A stretch of 34,029 bases of DNA from Bacteroidaceae bacterium (GTDB taxonomy: Bacteria > Bacteroidota > Bacteroidia > Bacteroidales > Bacteroidaceae). The stretch is from the NCBI GenBank assembly GCA_021443335.1, contig JABUUE010000011.1:1-34029 (forward strand), in the 5' to 3' direction. The notes under the pieces are model-generated. The model was not told the DNA's origin. It did not search any database and saw only the letters and a program-made list of their open reading frames with translations. Made by a program: the position numbers and the translations under genes. This document shows, one piece after another, positions 1 to 7,268 of this stretch (position 1 is its first letter; each line of letters starts with the position of its first letter).

Positions 1-246
1 TGGATGGAGTGCGCCATACTCTTTGAGAGCGGTTTTGATAGGCTTGTTGACAAGGTGGTATGTGTTGCCGCACCGCTTGAACTGCGAATACAACGCATCA
101 TGAAGCGCGACAGTCTCAATCGAGAGAAGGCGCTCGAATGGATAAACAAGCAGATGCCGCAACAAGAACTCCTAAGCCGCTCAGACCACATTATATATAA
201 TGATGGCGAACATGACCTCATGGAGCAGATTGCAAACATTAAGTAG
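1..246 (+). CDS. coaE: dephospho-CoA kinase, C-terminal part (5' truncated by window edge)
   Basis: Protein ...VVCVAAPLELRIQRIMKRDSLNREKALEWINKQMPQQELLSRSDHIIYNDG matches the CoaE C-terminal pattern (R..RD, QM....K...AD.VI.N.G); reading frame is open to the window start. Confidence 0.85.
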   Translation, partial: WMECAILFESGFDRLVDKVVCVAAPLELRIQRIMKRDSLNREKALEWINKQMPQQELLSRSDHIIYNDGEHDLMEQIANIK

Positions 247-300
247 TAAGTGCGAAGTGCTAAGTAGTAAGTACGAAATATTAAGTGTTAAGTACAACAA
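241..300. repeat. short tandem repeat, about 21-bp period (AAGTAGTAAGTRCGAARTRYT), about 3 units
   Basis: aagtagtaagtgcgaagtgct / aagtagtaagtacgaaatatt / aagtgttaagtacaacaa read directly. Confidence 0.8.
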
Positions 301-318
301 AAAACAAATAAATAATTT

Positions 319-747
319 ATGAAAGATACTATTCTTGCCATCAATGGCAAACCTGGACTTTATAAACTTGTTTCTCGTGGCAATAACAGTCTCATCGTAG
401 AGACTCTTGACGACGCTCACCGCCGTATGCCGGTGTTTGCTTCCGACCGCATAACCAGTCTGCGCGACACAGCGATGTACACTGATGACGAGGATAAACC
501 GTTGGTGGAAATTCTCGATGCCCTCTACAAGAAGGAAGAGGGAAAGGAGTCGTCTCTCAACTACAAGAAGGCGTCAAGCAAGCAGCTGCGCGAGTATTTC
601 GCAGAGATTCTCCCTGACTTCGACCGTGAGCGCGTTCACGACAGCGACATAAAGAAGCTGCTCCAGTGGTACAACATACTCGTAAAGAATGGTGTAACAG
701 ATTTCTTGGAGCAGGAGACGGAGGAGAGTGAGGGTGCAGAAAACTAA
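319..747 (+). CDS. DUF5606-like conserved Bacteroidetes protein
   Basis: MKDTILAINGKPGLYKLVSRGNNSLIVETLDD...; conserved Bacteroidetes family recognised from sequence. Confidence 0.7.
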   Translation: MKDTILAINGKPGLYKLVSRGNNSLIVETLDDAHRRMPVFASDRITSLRDTAMYTDDEDKPLVEILDALYKKEEGKESSLNYKKASSKQLREYFAEILPDFDRERVHDSDIKKLLQWYNILVKNGVTDFLEQETEESEGAEN

Positions 748-762
748 TACATCACTTACTTG

Positions 763-1401
763 ATGACCACCAAAGCACGCTACGATTACATACTATCATA
801 TTTTAAGGAGACGGAGCCGAATGTAACTACCGAGTTGGATTTCGGCTCTGTCTTTCAACTGTTGGTGGCTGTAATGCTCAGCGCGCAATGTACCGACAAG
901 CGCGTCAATCAAGTTACTCCTGAGCTTTTCCGTGCTTTTCCCGATGCTCCTTCGCTGGCCAAGGCTGAGCCGGAGGATGTGTTCCCTTATATTCGCAGTG
1001 TGTCGTATCCTAACGCCAAGGCGAAACATCTTGTGGAAATGGCAAGAATACTGTGCGAGAAATACGAGGGGGAAGTGCCACATTCTTTTGAAGAGCTTGT
1101 AACCCTTCCTGGTGTCGGGCGCAAGACTGCCAATGTGATAGAGGCTGTAGCCTATGGCAAGGCAGCGATGCCTGTTGATACCCATGTCTTCCGTGTGGCA
1201 CATCGCTTGGGGCTTGTTCCCAAGACTGCCAACACTCCACTGAAGGTGGAGATGAAGCTAAAGGCTAATATTCCAGATGAGTATATGGCAGATGCTCATC
1301 ACTGGATACTTCTTCACGGCCGTTATATCTGCCAGAGTCGCAAGCCCAAGTGTGATAAATGTCCTTTCGCCTCCATCTGTCCGTCAGCAGTAGGAACATA
1401 A
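763..1401 (+). CDS. nth: endonuclease III
   Basis: LPGVGRKTANVI HhH motif, VDTHVFRVAHRLGL and C-terminal C-x6-C-x2-C-x5-C iron-sulfur motif (CQSRKPKCDKCPFASIC); ATG at 763 preferred over TTG at 760. Confidence 0.95.
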   Translation: MTTKARYDYILSYFKETEPNVTTELDFGSVFQLLVAVMLSAQCTDKRVNQVTPELFRAFPDAPSLAKAEPEDVFPYIRSVSYPNAKAKHLVEMARILCEKYEGEVPHSFEELVTLPGVGRKTANVIEAVAYGKAAMPVDTHVFRVAHRLGLVPKTANTPLKVEMKLKANIPDEYMADAHHWILLHGRYICQSRKPKCDKCPFASICPSAVGT

Positions 1402-1448
1402 ATAAACCAACCCACCCTTAACACGTGTTGAGGGTGGGTTGGTTTATT
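1401..1448. terminator. strong bidirectional hairpin terminator between convergent nth and GH30 genes
   Basis: aataaaccaacccacccttaacac|gtgttgagggtgggttggtttatt, near-perfect 24-bp arms, A/T tracts on both sides. Confidence 0.9.
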
Positions 1449-1456
1449 TGACGCTT

Positions 1457-3412
1457 TTATCGTTTTATCACCTTTTTGCCATTCTTTATATATATGCCTG
1501 GTGCAGACGGTGAAACGTGTTTGCAACCGAAGATATCATAGACTTCATTGCTGTTGTTGCCTTCAAGTTGTACTGGAGTAACGATTCCTGTTGGATCGTT
1601 GAGTACGAGACGGACATTGCCGAGAAGCGCTTCTGTGAAGTTTGCGGAAGCTCGTGGCACTTGCCATTTCAGTACGTAGTCGCCCTTTTCTGTAACCTCA
1701 AATGAGAATTGCTTGTCTGTGGTCTGAGTGATACGTGAGCCGGAGCCAGAGGTTGAGACGAATGCCGTTGGTGCCGCCGCCAATCGTGCCACCTCCTTGT
1801 CGCCTACGCGCTGTACGGAAGCTGTGACTGTTGGTAGTGCCTTCCATCCGACTATGGAGTAGGAGAGTGTGTAGTTGCCTGGTTCGAGGGTGAGTCTATA
1901 GCCAGTTTCTTCGCCGTAGGTCACATAGCCAACGTCTGCAGTGCCTGTGCGGAAATAGAAGCCGTAGGTCATCATACCTTCTGGAGAGAACGACATGATT
2001 CGTGGACCGAGGGAGTAAGTGCCGGCATGACGAATGCCTTCTTCCGACTTTGAACGCCAGCCAGCCGGAATGGTTCCTGCTCCGTAGAGATCGTAGTTGT
2101 CTGTCATGACGGCCTCTCCTGCGTCAGAGCCATCATCAATATCGGTGCGGGCGGCACTCTTTTTGAAAATGAATGTGTTGACGCTGTAAGGCTCGATGCT
2201 TACGTTCGGAGTGTAAGTCTCCTCGTCAACCTTTACTGTTGTCTTTATCATGCTTCTCGTCTCGTTGGTCTTAATCTTATTGCCGCCGAGGGTGAAGAAT
2301 GGCAGGGTTATTTGCGTGTTGTATGTGTCGGCACTTGGGTTGATAATCATCACAACAATGCTGTCGCCTGAATCTGTGAGATAGGCAGAAGAAGACAGTT
2401 TGCCGCTATCGTCAGTGAGCGAATGACGGACGCGAGTGGTGCCCGAAACGTATTTTGCGTAGTGGGAGAGAATGTAGCCGCGTTTTGTTATTTCATTGTT
2501 TGTCGTGCCGTATTGACCATCGCCGAGACAACCATAGAAACGCTTCAGCGAATAATGTACCCATGCGCTGAAATTGGCAAGCATGGCGTCGTTGATGCTG
2601 CGGGCGAAGAGGAAACCGTCATCCTTCCAGTTTATGTCCTTGCCCTCGTTCTGCTGGCGCTCATTGATAAGGTATTCGGTCATCCATACTTCCTTGCCTT
2701 TTTGTGTTGCAAGCGGATAAGCCGAGCCGTCCCAACCATAGAAATGACCGCCGAGAATGTCAAGCTCTTCGCATGCTTCTGGGTCGTTGAGAATAGGGTC
2801 GTGGATGCTGCGTGTGAAGTGGACAGACTCAGGAGCTATAATCTTGCAGCCGATGCGATTGCCGTAAAGACGGAGGAACTTGACAAACTGCGCACCTGTC
2901 CATACACAGCTTTGATAATCGGGACTCCAATCGGGCTCGTTCTGTAGCGATACAGCATCAATAGGTGCGCCTTGCTCCTTCATATACTCATAGTAGGAGT
3001 TCAGGAGATTTGCCCAATCCTCGTAATGCTCTTCAAGGAGTGAACCGCCTTTGACTTCCGACTTGTTTGATTTCCACTCCGCAGGTGGCGACCATGGTGA
3101 GGCGAAGATGAATGCTCCATGCTGCTTTGCTCTCTTGGCATTGGCAATGCTGGCGCCCCATCCGTTTTTGTTGTTTGCAAGATATAGGCGAAGGATATTC
3201 AAGCCTAATTGGTGGTCGCCTTTGCCGAACAGCTTGTCCATATTGGTGTCGTTAAGCCAATATTCCCATGTCGGACTTGGCGAGAAGCCGCCGAAGCCTG
3301 TAACATGCTGGAACTTGATGCGGCTGTCGATGTTAATGCTTGCCTCTTTAGTCTCGCCGCAGATGTTCAGTGCAAAGAGCAGCGAGATGATAGTAATAAA
3401 CGATTTCTTCAT
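1457..3412 (-). CDS. secreted glycoside hydrolase family 30-like enzyme with C-terminal module and T9SS-type C-terminal tail
   Basis: Signal peptide MKKSFITIISLLFALNICG; SLQNEPDW and EVWMTEYLINE motifs; C-terminal EVYDIFGCKHVSPSAPGIYIKNGKKVIKR resembles Por/T9SS sorting tails; start moved to internal Met (MKKSF) at 3412. Confidence 0.8.
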   Translation of the reverse strand: MKKSFITIISLLFALNICGETKEASINIDSRIKFQHVTGFGGFSPSPTWEYWLNDTNMDKLFGKGDHQLGLNILRLYLANNKNGWGASIANAKRAKQHGAFIFASPWSPPAEWKSNKSEVKGGSLLEEHYEDWANLLNSYYEYMKEQGAPIDAVSLQNEPDWSPDYQSCVWTGAQFVKFLRLYGNRIGCKIIAPESVHFTRSIHDPILNDPEACEELDILGGHFYGWDGSAYPLATQKGKEVWMTEYLINERQQNEGKDINWKDDGFLFARSINDAMLANFSAWVHYSLKRFYGCLGDGQYGTTNNEITKRGYILSHYAKYVSGTTRVRHSLTDDSGKLSSSAYLTDSGDSIVVMIINPSADTYNTQITLPFFTLGGNKIKTNETRSMIKTTVKVDEETYTPNVSIEPYSVNTFIFKKSAARTDIDDGSDAGEAVMTDNYDLYGAGTIPAGWRSKSEEGIRHAGTYSLGPRIMSFSPEGMMTYGFYFRTGTADVGYVTYGEETGYRLTLEPGNYTLSYSIVGWKALPTVTASVQRVGDKEVARLAAAPTAFVSTSGSGSRITQTTDKQFSFEVTEKGDYVLKWQVPRASANFTEALLGNVRLVLNDPTGIVTPVQLEGNNSNEVYDIFGCKHVSPSAPGIYIKNGKKVIKR

Positions 3413-3505
3413 TTTATATTTGTAAGATGTGTACAATTTTGATAGTGGAATTAAGGTGAAAACAGTTAACCCGGTAATTTGAGCACTTGCGAACTGTGAA
3501 GAATC

Positions 3506-3844
3506 TTATAGTTCCATTGCTTCCAACAACAATTTTAGTTCACTGTCTGTTATTGAACTTCGTTCAGATTTGTCGTATATATAAAGAAATGTTAGTGTTC
3601 CGTCAAGCTCGGTGGTAATAGCATCAACATAAGTTATAATCCTTGCGCCGCCGCTCTTTCCTTTCCCTTTGCTTCGTATAGCCATACGAACCTTTCGGAG
3701 ACCATTACCGAGGTCAGCCCCTTGGTGTGGATTTACTTGAAGACTTTCTTTTAGTTTCTTCAAATCTTGAGTTAGCGAGTGATGTTTCTTTCTAAGTCGG
3801 TCAAACTGCTTTTCAAATGGACGGGTATTTTTGAACTCAATCAT
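3506..3844 (-). CDS. RelE/ParE-superfamily toxin-like protein
   Basis: MIEFKNTRPFEKQFDRLRKKHHSLTQDLKKLKESL...GLRKVRMAIRSKGKGKSGGARIITYV...LTFLYIYDKSERSSI; RelE-like fold pattern; start overlaps upstream gene stop by 8 nt. Confidence 0.75.
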   Translation of the reverse strand: MIEFKNTRPFEKQFDRLRKKHHSLTQDLKKLKESLQVNPHQGADLGNGLRKVRMAIRSKGKGKSGGARIITYVDAITTELDGTLTFLYIYDKSERSSITDSELKLLLEAMEL

Positions 3845-4169
3845 AATATCCTGCCATTTCTTTTTGTTCAACCTCCGCAATAAAATCATCAAACGGTCTT
3901 GCTTGTGCTCTTCCCGCTTTTATTTCTTTGAGTTCAAGTATAGCTTCGCGGAAACCATCAAGGATTTCTTGGTCCTCCTTGCTCCTAATGGGTTTAGCAG
4001 TAGGAATGGCTATAATCTTGTTAGCGAACCCTTTGACATATTCTAAAATGTTTTGGAGTGCATTGTCGTCATTGCGTAGAAGTGCCAATTGGTCCATGAT
4101 GTTGCGCTCTGTGGCTGTCATACCGTATGTGGTCATTTGTTCTTCAACAATGTTTTGATTCTCTTCCAT
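3837..4169 (-). CDS. putative antitoxin partner of RelE-like toxin
   Basis: MEENQNIVEEQMTTYGMTATERNIM...; immediately upstream and 8-nt overlapping (ATGATTGA) with toxin gene; small acidic N-terminus; no HTH recognised. Confidence 0.6.
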   Translation of the reverse strand: MEENQNIVEEQMTTYGMTATERNIMDQLALLRNDDNALQNILEYVKGFANKIIAIPTAKPIRSKEDQEILDGFREAILELKEIKAGRAQARPFDDFIAEVEQKEMAGYYD

Positions 4170-4217
4170 AATAATTCTCGTGTGGCTAAAGATGGTTTTG
4201 TTAACTCTATTCGGCAG

Positions 4218-4225
4218 CAAAGATA
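4218..4225 (-). promoter_or_regulatory. putative Bacteroidetes -7 box (TATCTTTG) for the TA operon
   Basis: CAAAGATA on + strand = TATCTTTG on - strand, about 50 nt upstream of the antitoxin ATG. Confidence 0.5.
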
Positions 4226-4416
4226 TGTTTTTTTCGCTTATCTCCCAAATTATTCTGCTTTTTTATGTAGAAGTGATGGCTAAAAACGCCTCTTTAGAGT
4301 GTTATAAGTTGCGTATTGTCATTATTTTTAATGTTAAATTGAAAAACATTTAGAGAGAACCTCCCATTCTTTCTTAAAAGTTGTAACTTTGCGGCGACAA
4401 AGTAAAACATCACTAT

Positions 4417-4578
4417 ATGTCAGACAATAGAACGCAAGGAAAAGCAAAATATGAAAAGCCGAAGATAACGGTGCTCGAGGTAGAATCGGAGAACTTGTTG
4501 GCTGCGTCTGGTGATAATAGCGAGAATGTGTCAATAATACAAGGTCAAGGATTGGTTGATTTGATATTTGCTTTATAG
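4417..4578 (+). CDS. small 53-aa peptide (MSDNRTQGKAKYEKPKITVLEVESENLLAASGDNSENVSIIQGQGLVDLIFAL), below the ORF-track size cutoff
   Basis: Intact ATG-TAG ORF; TAACTTTG -7-like box at 4384-4391; sequence pattern K-Y-x-x-P-x-I-x-V-(x)n-E-x-x-x-L-L-A-A-S-G. Confidence 0.6.
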   Translation: MSDNRTQGKAKYEKPKITVLEVESENLLAASGDNSENVSIIQGQGLVDLIFAL

Positions 4579-4737
4579 CAAGCGCAAAATATTTTTACTA
4601 TAACGATGACAATTCTGGCGGCTTTCAAGTAGGGTTTAAACGATAGTAGTTTAGTTCTTGTAAGCTCCAAAGAAGTTGTTCTAACACGAAAGGGGGCAAT
4701 TAAATACCCGGAAATAGACAAAAAATCATATAAAAAC

Positions 4738-4768
4738 TTTGCAGGTTCAAAATTATTGATTAATTTTG
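4738..4768 (+). promoter_or_regulatory. Bacteroidetes sigma-ABfr-type promoter for rpsU (TTTG-N19-TAATTTTG)
   Basis: TTTG 4738-4741, 19-nt spacer, TAATTTTG 4761-4768 matches TTTG / TAnnTTTG consensus. Confidence 0.8.
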
Positions 4769-4891
4769 CACCCACTTTCGAGTGTTGACGAGCCTTTGTG
4801 GGCAAGTCAGGCCAATAAGTGTTAATAGTAAAAATAATAATAAATCCAAGGGATATACTTGAATGTCCCTACAAACAAACTCACAAACAAA

Positions 4892-5083
4892 ATGATTATT
4901 GTACCAGTTAAGGAGGGTGAAAACATCGAGCGCGCCCTCAAAAAGTTCAAGAAAAAGTTTGAAAGAACAGGTGTTATTAAAGAGCTTCGCGCTCGTCAGC
5001 AGTTTGACAAGCCATCAGTAAAGAAGCGTCTCAAGATGCAGCACGCTATCTATGTACAGAAGCTCCGCACCGCTGAAGACTAA
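4892..5083 (+). CDS. rpsU: 30S ribosomal protein S21
   Basis: MIIVPVKEGENIERALKKFKKKFERTGVIKELRARQQFDKPSVKKRLKMQHAIYVQKLR; start shifted from 4859 to 4892. Confidence 0.95.
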   Translation: MIIVPVKEGENIERALKKFKKKFERTGVIKELRARQQFDKPSVKKRLKMQHAIYVQKLRTAED

Positions 5084-5094
5084 AAAATACAATC

Positions 5095-5128
5095 GCCCAT
5101 ACTCCTAACAGAGTGTGGGCTCTTTTTT
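5095..5128 (+). terminator. intrinsic terminator between rpsU and the recombinase gene
   Basis: GCCCATACTC-CTAACA-GAGTGTGGGC followed by TCTTTTTT; T-run ends one base before the next ATG. Confidence 0.85.
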
Positions 5129-6013
5129 ATGATAGACCAATTCATCAACTATCTGCGCAACGAACGCAACTATTCGGAGCAGACTATCTCGTACTATGAG
5201 ACGACGAATGTGGAATTTCAGTCGTATTTCACATTCCTTGACTCTACCTTGTCGTGGGCAACTGTTGACAAGGATGTTGTGCGTATGTGGATGGAGAGTC
5301 TGATGGATCAGGGAGAGGCGGCAGGCACTGTCAACAAGAAACTGTCGGCTTTGAGGACCTTCTACAAATACCTTATGCGTAAAGGGGTGGTTACGGTAAA
5401 CCCTATGTCAACAATAAAAGGTCCGAAAAAGGAAAAGCCGCTGCCTGTTTTTGTTAGAGAGAATGAGATGAATCGGCTTCTTGACATACCGATGGATGAG
5501 GGTGAGCCGACGTATGAGGCTGTTCTTGCACGCACTATTGTGCTTATGCTTTATGAGACGGGTATGCGTAGAGGAGAGTTTCTTTCGCTGAGAGACAGGG
5601 ACATAGACTTTATCAACAAGCAGATAAAGGTTACGGGAAAGAGAGACAAACAGCGTATCATACCGTTTGGAGAGGAGTTGGAGCAAGCTGTGAAGGGATA
5701 TGTTGCACTGCGCGACGAGAAATTTCCCAACCATCCAGACTGTTTCCTTATTAACAAGAAGGGCAATATGATGAGTGTGGGAGAATTTTATACGATAGTT
5801 CGCGCCCAGTTGTCGCTTGTTACCACAATAAAAAAGCGCAGCCCACATGTGCTACGCCATTCTTTTGCCACCGCAATGCTTAACAACGGTGCTAATTTGG
5901 AGAGTGTGCAGAAACTGCTTGGCCACGCAAGTCTTGAGACCACGCAGGTATATACCCACACCACCTTTGAGCAACTTAAACGAGCATATAAGGATGCTCA
6001 TCCGAGAGATTAG
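5129..6013 (+). CDS. xerC: tyrosine recombinase XerC/XerD-type
   Basis: LYETGMRRGE, SPHVLRHSFATAMLNNGANLESVQKLLGHASLETTQVYTH: catalytic R..HxxR..H..Y set present. Confidence 0.9.
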   Translation: MIDQFINYLRNERNYSEQTISYYETTNVEFQSYFTFLDSTLSWATVDKDVVRMWMESLMDQGEAAGTVNKKLSALRTFYKYLMRKGVVTVNPMSTIKGPKKEKPLPVFVRENEMNRLLDIPMDEGEPTYEAVLARTIVLMLYETGMRRGEFLSLRDRDIDFINKQIKVTGKRDKQRIIPFGEELEQAVKGYVALRDEKFPNHPDCFLINKKGNMMSVGEFYTIVRAQLSLVTTIKKRSPHVLRHSFATAMLNNGANLESVQKLLGHASLETTQVYTHTTFEQLKRAYKDAHPRD

Positions 6014-6044
6014 GTCTGCTAACCCCCAAAAGTGGTGAGGTGAG

Positions 6045-6095
6045 TAATGACTGCAGACTAATGACTGCAGACTAATGACTGCTGAGTAATGACTT
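6045..6095. repeat. 14-bp tandem repeat TAATGACTGCAGAC, about 3.6 units
   Basis: taatgactgcagac taatgactgcagac taatgactgctgag taatgactt. Confidence 0.9.
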
Positions 6096-6097
6096 GT

Positions 6098-6841
6098 TTA
6101 CCCCTTTATCTTCGGGTATTTACGGAACCATCCGTCCCAGCGCAGGCGCATCACTCCGAAGAAGGCTTCGCCGAAGATGCCGCCAGACATCTTTGATACT
6201 CCCTCCCTGCGGTTGATGAATATTACAGGCACCTCCTTTATCTTAAAGCCTATTTTGTAAGCCGTGAACTTCATCTCTATCTGGAAGCCATAGCCTTTGA
6301 AACGCACCTTGTCGAGTTCGATGGTTTCCAGCACGCGGCGCTTGTAGCATTTGAAACCGGCTGTTGTGTCGTGAATCTGGAATCCGGTGACAAACTTCAC
6401 ATACTTAGACGCGAAATAACTCATCAGCACTCGTCCGATAGGCCAGTTTACAACATTGACACCGCTGACATAGCGTGAGCCTATGGCGAGGTCGTAACCC
6501 TCATCGTGGCATGCCGCATAGAGGCGTGGCAGGTCGTTCGGGTCGTGTGAGAAGTCGGCATCCATCTCAAAGATATAGTCGTATCCGTGCTCCAAAGCCC
6601 ATTTGAAGCCAGTGATGTATGCCGTGCCAAGACCAAGTTTGCCACTGCGTTCAACGATAAAGAGGCGGTCGGTAAACTCCTCTGCCATCAGTCTTTTCAC
6701 GATTGCCGCTGTTCCGTCGGGGCTTCCGTCGTCGATGACAAGGATGTTGAAACCGTTAGGCAATGCAAGCACCGCGCGAATAATCTTTTCTATGTTCTCT
6801 TTTTCGTTGTAGGTCGGTATGATAACGATAGAATCTGCCAT
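6098..6841 (-). CDS. polyprenol monophosphomannose synthase-like GT2 glycosyltransferase
   Basis: IVIIPTYNEKENIEKIIRAVL, VIDDGSPDGTAAIV, EMDADFSHDPNDLP: DPM1-like GT2 motifs. Confidence 0.9.
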   Translation of the reverse strand: MADSIVIIPTYNEKENIEKIIRAVLALPNGFNILVIDDGSPDGTAAIVKRLMAEEFTDRLFIVERSGKLGLGTAYITGFKWALEHGYDYIFEMDADFSHDPNDLPRLYAACHDEGYDLAIGSRYVSGVNVVNWPIGRVLMSYFASKYVKFVTGFQIHDTTAGFKCYKRRVLETIELDKVRFKGYGFQIEMKFTAYKIGFKIKEVPVIFINRREGVSKMSGGIFGEAFFGVMRLRWDGWFRKYPKIKG

Positions 6842-6869
6842 AGTTACTGATATTGTGTAAAAACGCAGA

Positions 6870-6877
6870 CAAAGGTA
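6870..6877 (-). promoter_or_regulatory. putative -7 box TACCTTTG upstream of the GT2 gene
   Basis: CAAAGGTA on + strand. Confidence 0.45.
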
Positions 6878-6978
6878 TAAATAAATTGTGGAACACGAGA
6901 AATGTTTGACAATATTTTATTGCAAAAGTCGAAAAAAAACTAAAATAAGGTGAAAAAGCTTACTAAACCAAAGGTTTC

Positions 6979-7110
6979 ATCGTTGCATCTTCCTATGAAA
7001 CTCGTTGTTTGTTTCTATGATGTTTGTTGCCTGTTTCTATGATACTCAGTGCCTGTTTCTATGATACTCAGTGCCTGTTTCTATGATACTCGTTGCATTT
7101 CCCTTAGGAT
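6979..7110. repeat. array of six 22-bp-period direct repeats, consensus about CTCGTTGCCTGTTTCTATGATA
   Basis: Units: atcgttgcatcttcctatgaaa / ctcgttgtttgtttctatgatg / tttgttgcctgtttctatgata / ctcagtgcctgtttctatgata x2 / ctcgttgcatttcccttaggat. Confidence 0.9.
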
Positions 7111-7115
7111 TACGC

Positions 7116-7220
7116 TTCAAAAAATGCATTTTTTGAACCTTTTCTCATAGAGAAACGAGTCGTTTCCCTATAGCTTTTAAATTGTTTGCCATAGAGAGAT
7201 TATTAGCTTCTCCCTATGGC
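7116..7220. repeat. three consecutive palindromes/hairpins (7116-7137, 7147-7171, 7188-7220)
   Basis: TTCAAAAAATG|CATTTTTTGAA perfect; ATAGAGAAACGA-g-TCGTTTCCCTAT; GCCATAGAGAGA-...-TCTCCCTATGGC. Confidence 0.8.
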
Positions 7221-7268
7221 AGATAGATACATATTGTGCATCCGACAAGTTGAGCAATAGAACCCACC

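Noticed and set aside
4545-4805. 86-aa minus-strand ORF
   Set aside because: Overlaps the small peptide gene and the rpsU promoter on the opposite strand, no recognisable motif.
5129-6013. Integrase of a genomic island or phage
   Set aside because: The recombinase is the housekeeping XerC-type next to rpsU; no att-like tRNA, phage or conjugation genes nearby.
6979-7110. CRISPR array
   Set aside because: Units are contiguous 22-bp tandem repeats with no unique spacers, and no cas genes are nearby; same for 27841-27950.
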